Of a stretch of DNA of 64,000 nt, positions 18,470 through 27,166 are shown piece by piece. The stretch lies in contig NZ_BHXQ01000001.1 of assembly GCF_003990915.1 (NCBI RefSeq), positions 551,402 through 615,401 of the forward strand, in the 5' to 3' direction. How positions within the stretch are numbered: position 1 is the first letter of the stretch; every line of letters begins with the position of its first letter. The notes under the pieces are model-generated. The model saw only the letters and a program-made list of their open reading frames with translations. It ran no database searches and was not told the origin of the DNA. The DNA is from Chryseotalea sanaruensis. GTDB lineage: Bacteria; Bacteroidota; Bacteroidia; Cytophagales; Cyclobacteriaceae. Position numbers and translations under genes: made by a program.

Positions 18470-18550
18470 TTCAGCGTAAATATAATTGTATTGAAAAGAA
18501 GCACGACAGACCTTGTGATTTCTTTTGCAACATGTTTACATTTACCACAG

Positions 18551-19381
18551 ATGGCCTTATATACAGCATCATTAAACTCAGGAAGTAATGGCAATTGCTA
18601 TTATGTTGGGAATGCGCATGAAGCAGTTTTGATTGATGTAGGTATTTCATGCAGAGAGGTTGAAAAACGAATGAAGCGACTCAACCTGAACCCTAACCAA
18701 GTTAAAGCCATTTTTGTGTCGCACGAGCATGGTGACCACATACATGGTGTACCTGCTTTCGCATCGAAATTTGATATTCCTGTCTATATAACTCCGGCCA
18801 CTCATCGCGCGGCAAATCTTTCCTTATCAAAAGTACAGGTACATGAATTTGTTAAAAACCAAACAATAAAAGTTGGTGATTTACAAGTTGTACCATTTCC
18901 CAAAAAACATGATGCTGTTGATCCGCACAGTTTTGTTGTACACCATAATGGTATTCGTGTTGGTGTAATAACCGATATTGGCAGAGCATGTAATCATGTA
19001 ATTGAGCATTTTAAAATGTGCCATGCGGTATTTCTCGAATCCAATTATGATACGGAAATGCTGGATAAAGGTGGCTATCCTTTATCGTTAAAAAACAGAA
19101 TCAGAAACGGATTTGGCCACATTTCAAATCATGAAGCAGCTACTTTGCTGATGCAACACAGGCCTGATTTTCTCAGTCATGTATTCTTATCACATTTGTC
19201 GCGAAATAATAACTCTCCCGAGCGAGCCCTGGCGGCTTTTCAAAATTTCGAGCATAAAAGCCAAGTACTTGTAGCACCCAGAGATAGAGAAACACCTTTG
19301 TTTCTTATTGATGGAAGTATGAGTGCGAATGCTAAACCAACGATTGTAGTCCCAGAAGGATTGCAATTGAACCTGTTTTAA
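18551..19381 (+). CDS. WalJ/YycJ-like metallo-beta-lactamase-fold hydrolase
   Basis: 276 residues from the ATG at 18551 (MALYTASLNSGSNGNCYYVG); the frame runs back to a TTG at 18491, but homologues start at this conserved sequence. Seen: the metal motif HEHGDH at 58-63, later His residues in FPKKHDAVDPHSF and FGHISNHEA, and FLSHLSRNNNSPE near the end. The order matches YycJ/WalJ proteins, cytosolic exonuclease-like members of the fold that in Firmicutes are linked to cell-wall control and DNA repair. In Bacteroidota the role is not settled. The last four bases overlap the convergent membrane-protein gene. Confidence 0.85.
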   Translation: MALYTASLNSGSNGNCYYVGNAHEAVLIDVGISCREVEKRMKRLNLNPNQVKAIFVSHEHGDHIHGVPAFASKFDIPVYITPATHRAANLSLSKVQVHEFVKNQTIKVGDLQVVPFPKKHDAVDPHSFVVHHNGIRVGVITDIGRACNHVIEHFKMCHAVFLESNYDTEMLDKGGYPLSLKNRIRNGFGHISNHEAATLLMQHRPDFLSHVFLSHLSRNNNSPERALAAFQNFEHKSQVLVAPRDRETPLFLIDGSMSANAKPTIVVPEGLQLNLF

Positions 19382-19845
19382 GTCCACATAAACAAACCTA
19401 CTAATACCGCGATGGTAATGGCTATTGCATTATTAATCCACATGTTAGCAGCTTCATCCAGCTTGTAAAACTGTTTTAGTTTTTTTGTGTTCATGAGTAC
19501 TATTGGCAAAATCAAAGCGAGTATAGCTAAAAGATAAGTGAGAGAATTGATTGAAGGGAGCAAGTTATCTAATTCAATAAGCACAGTAATAATTGCCCCC
19601 ATGAGTGAGTAAAAGAATTGTGTCGTTAAAATCCATCCCTTTGCCTCTCTTACCACAAGTCCTGTTGCAGATAATAGTATAAGCAATAAGATTAGCAGGT
19701 CTTCTTTTCTGTAGTTAATAATATAAGACCAACTCAAGTCACCTTGTTTGATAAGCTGATTAAAATCGAAGGCAAGGTTATATAAAACTAAAATATAACA
19801 GACACTCAACATGAAGATGATAAGTCCGATGCTAATGTTTTTCAT
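19378..19845 (-). CDS. Uncharacterised multi-pass membrane protein
   Basis: 155 residues with about five hydrophobic helices (near 5-25, 46-64, 72-90, 98-120 and 135-154), short loops and no recognised motif. It lies 56 bases downstream of the truncated globin gene on the same strand. Its stop overlaps the WalJ-like gene by four bases. Function unknown. Confidence 0.6.
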   Translation of the reverse strand: MKNISIGLIIFMLSVCYILVLYNLAFDFNQLIKQGDLSWSYIINYRKEDLLILLLILLSATGLVVREAKGWILTTQFFYSLMGAIITVLIELDNLLPSINSLTYLLAILALILPIVLMNTKKLKQFYKLDEAANMWINNAIAITIAVLVGLFMWT

Positions 19846-19863
19846 GGGAATAGTTTATTGTTT

Positions 19864-19893
19864 ATTCAAAATTTCAAATTTCAAATTTTGAAT
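19864..19893. repeat. AT-only inverted repeat after the globin gene
   Basis: ATTCAAAATTT and AAATTTTGAAT, perfect 11-bp arms with an 8-base loop. It lies just past the globin stop and before the next gene. It may be an mRNA-stabilising stem; AT-only palindromes can also arise by chance in AT-rich spacers. Confidence 0.35.
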
Positions 19894-19901
19894 TATTACC
19901 T

Positions 19902-20270
19902 CTATTCCTTATTCACCATAAACATGGCTGTAGGAATAAGTCTTTGCATCATGTCCTGCTTTATTTTTTCTTCTATAGGTAAAGTATTAATGGCTTGCGA
20001 CATGCATGATAGCCAGGCTTCTGCCTCCTTTCCACCAATGGGATGAGGCATGTGTCGTGCGCGCATTTTAGGATGACCATAAACATCAGAGTATAAAGAA
20101 GGCCCACCAAAAAATTGAGTAAGAAACATCCTTTGCTTTTCTTTAATCAATTCCTTGTCCGTTTTGAACAAGGGAGCAATAGTCTTATCCTCAAACACAA
20201 GGTCGTAAAACCTTGTGACTAATAAGGTGATATTCTCTTCTCCAATTTTATCAAAAAAGGTTTGCTCCAT
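19902..20270 (-). CDS. Group II truncated haemoglobin
   Basis: 122 residues, the size of a 2-over-2 globin. Seen: FYDLVFEDKTIAPLFK (B/C helices), QRMFLTQFFGGPSLYSD with the conserved Phe and Tyr of the E helix, and HPKMRARHMPHPIGGKEAEAWLSCM, in which His73 fits the proximal haem ligand and RARHxPxPI is the group II signature. Such proteins bind oxygen, peroxide or nitric oxide in the cytosol. It is followed by a membrane-protein gene and preceded by a 58-residue PspC gene three bases away, so the three may form an operon. Confidence 0.9.
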   Translation of the reverse strand: MEQTFFDKIGEENITLLVTRFYDLVFEDKTIAPLFKTDKELIKEKQRMFLTQFFGGPSLYSDVYGHPKMRARHMPHPIGGKEAEAWLSCMSQAINTLPIEEKIKQDMMQRLIPTAMFMVNKE

Positions 20271-20272
20271 TA

Positions 20273-20449
20273 CTATTCAGAAGGCATGACAACAGCCAGG
20301 ATTACATAAAGCAATAAGCCGGTTCCAAAAAATAAAAGTGCAATCAAAAATGCAATGCGCACTAGTGTAGGGTCAAGTTGAAAGTAGTCTGCCAAACCAC
20401 TACATACACCCATGATCATTTTTTTTCCTTTAACTAATTTTTTAGACAT
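20273..20449 (-). CDS. PspC-domain mini-protein
   Basis: A 58-residue gene. Seen: [20 protein letters not shown], then [20 protein letters not shown] and a hydrophobic end to MPSE. The G-V-C-x-G-L-A-x-Y-F-x-x-D-P-x-x-V-R core is the PspC domain, a small membrane domain linked to envelope-stress responses. One clear membrane helix covers about 31-54. It lies two bases upstream of the globin gene. Full PspC proteins are usually longer; stand-alone domains of this size are common in Bacteroidota. Confidence 0.88.
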   Translation of the reverse strand: MSKKLVKGKKMIMGVCSGLADYFQLDPTLVRIAFLIALLFFGTGLLLYVILAVVMPSE

Positions 20450-20486
20450 AGCTTTATTTTTAATTGATTAATCAATTTACAAATTC

Positions 20487-21035
20487 CTAAGTGTTTAAGC
20501 TTGATTTTTCTGGATGTTTAGCGGTAAACTGCCTATAAAAATTCTGAATGGCAATCAAGTCCTTTTCATAATCACCAGTGGGGTAGAAAAGATCGCCAAA
20601 GCCTGCAGTTTTTTTTCCATAGTCGAGGTAGCCCATAACGATAGGTACTTTTGCACCAAGAGCAGTATGGTAAAATCCTGACTTCCATTCCTTCACATAA
20701 CTGCGCGTACCTTCTACAGGAATCATAAGGATTAACTCTTCATGTTCTTTAAACATGGCAATCATATTATCGACCAGATTATTATGCTTTGAGCGGTCAA
20801 CTGGTATGCCGCCTGTAGCACGCATGAGTATACCTAACGGAAAATTAAAGAGCGATTTTTTACCAAGAAAGCGAACCTTAACACCATTTGCATAAAGGGT
20901 TGCCAGAGAGATGGGGTAATCCCAGTTGCTGGTGTGTGGCGCAGCTACCAAAACGCATTGTTTTACAGATGGATCAAGAACACTGGCTGTCTTCCAGCCA
21001 ATCATCTTCAAATAAAGTTTACAAAGCCACTTCAT
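20487..21035 (-). CDS. Lysophospholipid acyltransferase-family protein
   Basis: 182 residues of the PlsC-like acyltransferase fold. Seen: HTSNWD, the catalytic Hx4D motif (His34, Asp39); a substrate-binding ATGGIPVDRSKHNN; and PVEGTRSYVKEWKSGFYHTAL, the third family block. It is short, lacks the long N-terminal helix of PlsC, and resembles the compact glycerol acyltransferases near COG0204. It probably works at the inner face of the membrane on a lipid or ornithine-lipid precursor; the substrate is inferred from the fold only. It is upstream of the PspC gene on the same strand. Confidence 0.82.
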   Translation of the reverse strand: MKWLCKLYLKMIGWKTASVLDPSVKQCVLVAAPHTSNWDYPISLATLYANGVKVRFLGKKSLFNFPLGILMRATGGIPVDRSKHNNLVDNMIAMFKEHEELILMIPVEGTRSYVKEWKSGFYHTALGAKVPIVMGYLDYGKKTAGFGDLFYPTGDYEKDLIAIQNFYRQFTAKHPEKSSLNT

Positions 21036-21168
21036 CGGTTTGCTGTCTATTGACTTGCAAAATGCAACTTTGCTTTGAATGAATATAGACCAGACTGAAA
21101 ATAATTTAGTGGTTTAAGGAAGGTTAATCTCGATGGAGCTATGGATTTTCCTATGGTGTAATTCTTAT

Positions 21169-21858
21169 TTATGTTTTGGCCAATTTAAAGAATATAGGAA
21201 GTACAATTCTTTGTTTTACGGGCTTGCCGCGTTGTTTGGCTGGCTGCCAATCAGGCGATAGCTTCAAGATTCTTATGGCTTCTTCATCGCATCCGGCACC
21301 TATACCTTTTACTATAACAATATCACCTATTTTACCTTCTTTGTCAACTACGAATTCAATGAATACTTTCCCTTCAACATTCATTCTTCTGGCTTGTGCA
21401 GGGTACCGTAAATTTTCTGAGGCCATTTTATAGAAAGCCGGCATGCCCCCATTGGGTACCGCACTTTCTTCCACCACAATGAAAATCTGATCTGCCTTTT
21501 CAAGTTCATCATCAACAACAGTTGTTGCAGTAAGTACTATTTCTTGCAACTTTGTATCAGCACTGATTTCCACATCAAAGTTAACATCGACTTCTTCCAG
21601 AATTTCAACTTCGTCAGGCACCTCGGTAATTTTTGGTAATAGTATAGTTGGTGGTGGTGGTGTAATTGTTGTAGAGGGTATTTCTAGAATTTCCTCGATT
21701 GCAACATTGGTGTTGCCCAACTGGGTTAGTTCTTTGCTGTTTTTAGTTTTAATCTGAAAAGCAAAAATAACCAAAAGTAGAGACGTGGTTAAACCTAAAC
21801 TTAAAAACAATGGTCTGTACTCTAGCAGATCAGCATGTTTATATTTTTTAGGTTCCAT
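21169..21858 (-). CDS. TonB-family energy transducer
   Basis: 229 residues from the ATG at 21858 (MEPKKYKHADLLEYRP), the usual beginning in Bacteroidota; the frame is open to 21912 and two earlier ATGs exist. Seen: a cytoplasmic basic tip, one membrane helix (about 15-36), a Pro/Glu/Val-rich periplasmic stalk with TPPPPTI, and a C-terminal TonB domain with NLRYPAQARRMNVEGKVFIEF and GCDEEAIRILKLSPDWQPAKQRGKP. TonB transmits proton-motive force from ExbBD to outer-membrane receptors. No exbB or exbD is adjacent. The SusC receptor at 46-49 kb is one possible client. Confidence 0.88.
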   Translation of the reverse strand: MEPKKYKHADLLEYRPLFLSLGLTTSLLLVIFAFQIKTKNSKELTQLGNTNVAIEEILEIPSTTITPPPPTILLPKITEVPDEVEILEEVDVNFDVEISADTKLQEIVLTATTVVDDELEKADQIFIVVEESAVPNGGMPAFYKMASENLRYPAQARRMNVEGKVFIEFVVDKEGKIGDIVIVKGIGAGCDEEAIRILKLSPDWQPAKQRGKPVKQRIVLPIFFKLAKT

Positions 21859-22076
21859 ATAGGGGTGTATGTCTGTGTGTGTCATATATCGAAAGTATTT
21901 TAATATGAACACATCAGCTATGAGATAACTTAGCCCGTCAACTGATATTTGTAAGGTGAGTAATAACTGAGTATTATCATTTTGATGACTGACAATGATC
22001 AGTGCTTTTGTGTGACTGTAGTTACACCAAATGTTGTGTTGTGTAGTGAAATTAGTATTAACAAAAGCATAAGACT

Positions 22077-23291
22077 ATGAAAACCAGGCAAATTATTGTT
22101 TTAGGAAGCAACTTTGGTGGTGCCACTGCTGCTATGGAACTTAAGCGTAAACTAAAAGAAAAGGCAATCGTTACCGTGATTTCACCAACGACTGATTTTA
22201 CCTATATCCCTTCAATGATATGGGTGCCATTTGGAAGGCGAAAAATGACTGATATTAAATTTCCAATCAGTCCCATCTTTGCTAAAAAGGGTATTGATTT
22301 TATTCAGGATAAAGCGGTAAGCGTTGATCCTAAACTCAACGAAGTTCTGACTGAACAACATGGCAAATTAACCTATGACTATCTTGTGATATCAACAGGT
22401 ATTCAAATGAACTTCAATATAGTAGAGAACCTACATCCAGAAAAAGGAATGATTGAGAACATTGTGTTGCCTAAGTATGGTGAAAGAGCTTTAGAACGTT
22501 TTGAGGAGTTGGTTAAAGATCCCGGCCCTGTGGTTGTAGGTGCCACACAAGGTGCTAGTTGTATGGGTGCAGCCTATGAATATCTGTTTAACATGGATAA
22601 AGAATTGAGAAGAAGGGGAGTTCGGAATAAAGTTAGCCTTACTTGGTTTACGCCCGAACCTTATCTGGGGCACTTTGGTATTGGCGGCATCACTGGCGGT
22701 CAAACCATGTTGGAGGCTTTCATGAAAATGTATAACATCAATTGGATTACTGATGCGTCTGTTGACAAAATCGAAAAGGATAAGATTTATCTTAAAAATG
22801 GTCAGGTACTTCCCTACAAAATGGCCATGATGATGCCGCCTTTTATTGGTGCTGAAGCCATGAAACAGTCTCCGGAATTGGTGGATGAAAAAGGTTTTGT
22901 CGTTTGCAATGAAGGTTATCAGCATATAACTTATAAAAATGTTTATGCGGTTGGTTTGGCTGTCGAAGTAAAAGCACCTTTTAAATGTGTAGTGCCTTTC
23001 GGTGTACCAAAAACAGGCTTCCCAACGGAAGTATCAGCCAAGATTGCGGCTAAAAATATTATTGCAGCAATTGAAGGCAAATCAGAATTTAAGAAACGGG
23101 ATTGGGGAAAAATACCTGCTGTGTGTGTTATGGATGCCGGACACAAAGAAGTTATTATATTCGGAGATCGTCTGTTTCGGCCAAGAAACTTTGCAGTAAT
23201 GATACCCAACATTTTTAACGACTGGGGTAAAATGCTTATTGAAAAGTACTTCTTGTTCAAATTCAAGCATGGCTTATCAATGCTTCCGTAA
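22077..23291 (+). CDS. Sulfide:quinone oxidoreductase-like flavoprotein
   Basis: 404 residues of the FAD-dependent pyridine-nucleotide disulphide fold. Seen: an FAD motif IIVLGSNFGGATAAMEL at the start, DYLVISTGIQMNF, and two Cys in positions typical of sulfide:quinone reductases, Cys162 in GASCMGAAYEY and Cys304 in PFKCVVPFGVPKTG; Cys277 is a third. The C-terminus (FNDWGKMLIEKYFLFKFKHG) is amphipathic and could attach to the membrane. The family passes electrons from sulfide to quinone; relatives include NDH-2 and flavocytochrome c. No other sulfur genes are next to it, although a rhodanese is encoded at 38.6 kb. Confidence 0.75.
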   Translation: MKTRQIIVLGSNFGGATAAMELKRKLKEKAIVTVISPTTDFTYIPSMIWVPFGRRKMTDIKFPISPIFAKKGIDFIQDKAVSVDPKLNEVLTEQHGKLTYDYLVISTGIQMNFNIVENLHPEKGMIENIVLPKYGERALERFEELVKDPGPVVVGATQGASCMGAAYEYLFNMDKELRRRGVRNKVSLTWFTPEPYLGHFGIGGITGGQTMLEAFMKMYNINWITDASVDKIEKDKIYLKNGQVLPYKMAMMMPPFIGAEAMKQSPELVDEKGFVVCNEGYQHITYKNVYAVGLAVEVKAPFKCVVPFGVPKTGFPTEVSAKIAAKNIIAAIEGKSEFKKRDWGKIPAVCVMDAGHKEVIIFGDRLFRPRNFAVMIPNIFNDWGKMLIEKYFLFKFKHGLSMLP

Positions 23292-23347
23292 AATTATCTG
23301 ATGTTGCCTGGTAGGTGCTTAAGTAATATTCTCTGTACTTTAGCAAC

Positions 23348-23956
23348 ATGACAACGTTGCAGTATGTGTTGGAATTGCTTGGCACCTTCTTCTTTGCTAT
23401 TTCGGGTGCTTTGGCTGTACGCGATCAGCATGATGATTTATTCGGTGCGGGTTTTATGGGTTTTGTCACTGCTATAGGTGGTGGTACCCTAAGAGACATC
23501 ATGCTGGGAAGTTATCCATTGGTATGGATTGGTGATATTAATTTTCTCTACGCCATTCTGCTTGGTGTGATCACAGCTTATTTCTTTTTCAAATACCTGA
23601 TACAACTTAAGCGAACCTTTGTTTTATTCGATACCATTGGTATATCCTTTTTTACCATTATCGGGGTAGAAAAAGCACTTAGTCTTGGTGTTCAGCCTGA
23701 GATTGCCGCTATTATGGGTATGTTTAGTGCAGTTATGGGAGGTGTTATCCGCGATGTGCTAACCAATGAAACACCGGTGCTTTTTAAAAAGGAAATCTAC
23801 GCAACGGCCTGCCTGCTGGGGGCAGTAGTCTATTTAATTTTGGTTAAGCTTAACCTTGACAGGGATATCAACCTGATTATTTCGAGTGCAGTAATCTTTG
23901 TTTTTCGAATAGTGTCTATTAAGTACAAACTAACCTTGCCTAATTTTAAACGCTAA
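23348..23956 (+). CDS. TRIC-type trimeric cation channel (UPF0126)
   Basis: 202 residues with two inverted three-helix repeats, the TRIC channel layout. Seen: ELLGTFFFAISGALAVRDQ, then GGGTLRDIMLG in repeat one, and FDTIGISFFTIIGVEKAL with GGVIRDVL in repeat two; the paired GG(G/V)xxRD motifs bend the pore helices. A seventh helix follows. Prokaryotic TRIC proteins conduct potassium across the inner membrane. It is 56 bases downstream of the flavoprotein gene. Confidence 0.88.
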   Translation: MTTLQYVLELLGTFFFAISGALAVRDQHDDLFGAGFMGFVTAIGGGTLRDIMLGSYPLVWIGDINFLYAILLGVITAYFFFKYLIQLKRTFVLFDTIGISFFTIIGVEKALSLGVQPEIAAIMGMFSAVMGGVIRDVLTNETPVLFKKEIYATACLLGAVVYLILVKLNLDRDINLIISSAVIFVFRIVSIKYKLTLPNFKR

Positions 23957-23970
23957 GTCCTTCAGTTAGT

Positions 23971-23978
23971 TATATTTG
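23971..23978 (+). promoter_or_regulatory. Possible -7 element (TATATTTG) for the response regulator
   Basis: TATATTTG fits TAnnTTTG and lies 55 bases before the ATG of the CheY-like gene. No TTG at the right spacing upstream was found. Confidence 0.3.
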
Positions 23979-24033
23979 CATATTAAGAGATGCCTAAGAC
24001 GACTAACCTATATTGACCCTTAATTTTTGATTC

Positions 24034-24447
24034 ATGAAAAAGTTGGTATTTATTGTTGAAGATAATCTAGTGCAACAAAAAATGTTGCAAGTTCATTTTG
24101 AAGAAATTCTGGGTGATTATGCCGTACAGACCTTTGAGCATCCGCAGGATATGCTGCCTAAACTCAAAGAAAAACCTTTTGCTGTGGTGCTTGATCATTT
24201 TTTTGGTGATAAGGAAGGTAAAACCGGGTTGGATTACCTCAAGCAATTAAGACTAAGTTATAAGAGTATTCCTGTAATTTATTACACTTCGCTTGATGAT
24301 GAATCTATAAAAGCAGAAGTAATGCAACTAGGTGCAGAACAATACATTATTAAAAATTCAGCTTCTTTAGTTAGACTGAAGACAGCATTGGATTCACTTC
24401 ATAAAAAGGATGCTGACAAAGGTTTCTTTAAAAAGTTATTCTCTTAA
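24034..24447 (+). CDS. CheY-like response regulator
   Basis: 137 residues consisting of a receiver domain only. Seen: FIVEDNLVQQKML (acidic pair ED), AVVLDHFFGDKEG with the phospho-accepting Asp at the end of strand 3, YYTSLDDESIKAE (the Thr switch), and YIIKNSASL with the conserved Lys. It has no DNA-binding or output domain. It converges on a TPR histidine kinase with three bases between the stops, which suggests but does not prove that the two work together. Confidence 0.88.
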   Translation: MKKLVFIVEDNLVQQKMLQVHFEEILGDYAVQTFEHPQDMLPKLKEKPFAVVLDHFFGDKEGKTGLDYLKQLRLSYKSIPVIYYTSLDDESIKAEVMQLGAEQYIIKNSASLVRLKTALDSLHKKDADKGFFKKLFS

Positions 24448-24450
24448 AGT

Positions 24451-26433
24451 TTAAGCCAAGGGTAGTGTGAAGTAGAACACTGAGCCTTTGTTAAGTTCGC
24501 TGCTAACTCCAATTTGTCCTCCATTCTTTTCTATAAAATCTTTACATAGAATCAAACCCAGTCCGGTTCCCTTTTCATTAGCTGTACCTTTGGTACTATG
24601 TTTACTGTCAATGCGAAATAGCTTGTCCATTACTTCTGGACTCATACCCACACCAGTATCGCGAACGCTGACTTTTACAAATCGATTTTCTTTTTCCATG
24701 TTCAAACTAATGGTGCCGCCCTCAGGAGTGAACTTTATTGCATTGGAAAGTAGATTTCGAACGACAGTGGTAACGGAATGCCTATGTGCCTTTAAGGGCA
24801 TAGGCTGATGAACGAGTTGTTCTATATTAATATTTTTAGCGTTAGCCTGTGCCTCCAGCAATGATTTGTTTTCATTCAGAATCTCAGTCAAGTCAATTGC
24901 TTCCGGTTTAAACTCAATATTACCGGTTTGAGAACGCGACCACTCTAATAGATTCTCAAGAAGGGCAAAGAGGTTTTTTACAGATTTATCAAGGTCAGTG
25001 GCCAGCATCTGTATGTCTTCTTTGCTGAGTTTATCTGTATGGTTAATTAATAAGCCTGAGAAAGAGGTTAAGGAATTGAGCGGTCCTTTTAAATCGTGAC
25101 TGATAATGGAAAAAAACTTATCCTTTGTCGCATTTAAGTCCTGCAACTGCAGGTTTTGTTGTTGTATTCTTTCATTAGATGCAGCCAGTAGTCTGTTAGC
25201 CCTGCGTTTAGAAATGTAAAGTATAAAAATTAGTGAGGCAATAATGGCAACCAATGCCATACCGATCATGAGAAGTCTCCTGAATTCTTTTTGAGTTTGT
25301 AGTTCCTTCTCTCGTTGAAGCCTTTCTATTTCAAGCTTTTCAACTTTAGATTCCTGTATGGCTATTTCTCGTGCTGCTTCTTTTGATAATATACTGGATT
25401 GATCATTTTCCTGCTGCAACATTTCATTATAGCTTGTAAATTGTTCCAGATAATACAATGCCCGTTGAAAATCGTTTAGGTTTTTGTAGCATAGATATAG
25501 GTATTCATAACTTCTTCTTGTTTCACCAGTGGCATTAATTTCCTTAGCTTCTGCCAGTGCCAACTCAAGATTAGGGATGGCCTGCTGTATATTTTGCTTA
25601 TCAAAATATAGAATAGCTACATCGTTGTATGTCTGCGCAATGCCTGGTTTATCTTTTAGACTTTGTCGTATTTCAAGCGCAGCATTATAGTTGGCAAGGG
25701 CCCGTTCATAGTTTTTATTATTTTTATAGAGTTTGGCTATATCATTAAGCGCAATAGCTTCTCGCTTTTTTTCCTTCACTGAGCGGTATTCATTCAAGGC
25801 CATTTTATAATACTTCAGTGCTTTTTCAAAGTCACCATCAATAGAGATAGCATTGGCTATATTGTAATAAGCTTCTCCTTTTAAACTTGGTTTATTAATA
25901 TCAGCTAGCAGTTCTAAAACTACTTCGTATTGCTCTATTGCCAAAGCAGTATTATTATTGGCCAAGTATTGTTTACCCAATTGCGTGTAGTAGTAAACAC
26001 GAAGGTTGAGATCATCCGTCTTCTCCTGAAAAGCAATTCCTCTATTTAAAGTCTGAAGACTTTTGATGGGTTCCTTAACCTGATGGTATAACTGGGCTAT
26101 GGCCAGATAAGTAATAGTTCTTTCGTAGTTAAGAGAAAGAGAGTCCTCTATATCGAGCGCCTTAGTGAAAAAATCGTATGCCTGCGCATAGTTGTGTGTG
26201 CGAGTTAAGGCTAATAAGCCTTGTTCTTTATATTCACTTGCCTGGCTTGCTAAATCCTGTATTTCTATTGCAGTCTGTAAGCGTTTGCTACTTTCTTCAA
26301 TCAGCAGGGCCGGATCCTTTTTACTGTAGTCCAAAAAGCCCAAATACCAGGTCAGGTCTTGCTTTTCTTGTGCGAGTACTCCAGTAAGGGTGATCAATAG
26401 TAAAACAAAAACAGAAAAGAATCGAAACAGCAT
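24451..26433 (-). CDS. TPR-containing sensor histidine kinase
   Basis: 660 residues. Seen: signal peptide ending GVLAQ; about seven tetratricopeptide repeats (roughly 55-330) with blocks such as KGEAYYNIANAISIDGDFEKALKYYKMAL; a coiled coil; one membrane helix near 389-408 (LLMIGMALVAIIASLIFILYI); a second coiled coil; the HisKA H-box FFSIISHDLKGPLNSLTSF; and an ATPase domain with RNLLSNAIKFTPEGG, DTGVGMSP and GTGLGLILCKDFI. The TPR region is predicted periplasmic. The signal sensed is unknown. A receiver-only protein gene lies immediately convergent. Confidence 0.9.
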   Translation of the reverse strand: MLFRFFSVFVLLLITLTGVLAQEKQDLTWYLGFLDYSKKDPALLIEESSKRLQTAIEIQDLASQASEYKEQGLLALTRTHNYAQAYDFFTKALDIEDSLSLNYERTITYLAIAQLYHQVKEPIKSLQTLNRGIAFQEKTDDLNLRVYYYTQLGKQYLANNNTALAIEQYEVVLELLADINKPSLKGEAYYNIANAISIDGDFEKALKYYKMALNEYRSVKEKKREAIALNDIAKLYKNNKNYERALANYNAALEIRQSLKDKPGIAQTYNDVAILYFDKQNIQQAIPNLELALAEAKEINATGETRRSYEYLYLCYKNLNDFQRALYYLEQFTSYNEMLQQENDQSSILSKEAAREIAIQESKVEKLEIERLQREKELQTQKEFRRLLMIGMALVAIIASLIFILYISKRRANRLLAASNERIQQQNLQLQDLNATKDKFFSIISHDLKGPLNSLTSFSGLLINHTDKLSKEDIQMLATDLDKSVKNLFALLENLLEWSRSQTGNIEFKPEAIDLTEILNENKSLLEAQANAKNINIEQLVHQPMPLKAHRHSVTTVVRNLLSNAIKFTPEGGTISLNMEKENRFVKVSVRDTGVGMSPEVMDKLFRIDSKHSTKGTANEKGTGLGLILCKDFIEKNGGQIGVSSELNKGSVFYFTLPLA

Positions 26434-26586
26434 GATTTAGATGTATATTCAAAGGTGGAAAAAATCGGAGAGATTCCTTCTATCTATTTGGATCAAAATC
26501 TTACATAAATTTATTTGTAATTGTAAACAAAGACTTTAACTAACCAAGGAATTCCCCAATCGTATTTCACTTAAATACTATCGCTT

Positions 26587-27072
26587 ATGTTTCTTTTTTT
26601 TAAATCCTTTTTACTTTTTATAGTAGCCTTGCAATCATCATTTCAGGAGAGTGTTCCACTCAAGCCTGCTGAAGAATACATGTGTAAACTGAGCTTGACA
26701 TTTAAGACCAGGAGTAGTGAACCCAATAAGGTTGCCAATTTTAATGAAACGTTTGCAGAAAGGGAAAAACGAACCTCAACCACACCCTTGCCTTACTTAA
26801 AAATTAATTTGAATCTTATAAAACTTCAACCAGAAGAATTTCGCCTACATGTATTGACAAAAGATAGAATATTTAAAAATAAAAAAATAACTGAGGGTGA
26901 GGTGGTTGAACTTGACCTTGGCTATACCGATGATATTAAAGATGGTATTTCACCGAGGGAATATACAATAATATTGTTAAGTAAGGATAAAAAAAGGATT
27001 TCCAGAATTGATATCAGATTTGAAGAGTCTGGGGATTTTTTTGTGAATGAAGAGAAAAGAGGAAGAATCTGA
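26587..27072 (+). CDS. Hypothetical secreted protein
   Basis: 161 residues with a hydrophobic signal-like segment (4-17) and then a Lys/Glu-rich domain with no recognised motif; short alternating stretches such as YLKINLNLIKLQPEEFRLHVL suggest beta strands. It stands alone between a kinase gene and the PIG-L gene. I do not recognise it. Confidence 0.5.
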   Translation: MFLFFKSFLLFIVALQSSFQESVPLKPAEEYMCKLSLTFKTRSSEPNKVANFNETFAEREKRTSTTPLPYLKINLNLIKLQPEEFRLHVLTKDRIFKNKKITEGEVVELDLGYTDDIKDGISPREYTIILLSKDKKRISRIDIRFEESGDFFVNEEKRGRI

Positions 27073-27166
27073 ATCGCTACTCCGTTCATACTGAATAAGT
27101 GCTTGTTTGTCAAAGCCATAATACCTATTTCCTTATTTCTACGTTTATTCGCAAAACTGATTTTGC

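Noticed and set aside
22491..22925. 144-codon minus-strand frame inside the flavoprotein gene
   Set aside because: Antisense shadow; the plus-strand protein has clear FAD and Cys motifs.
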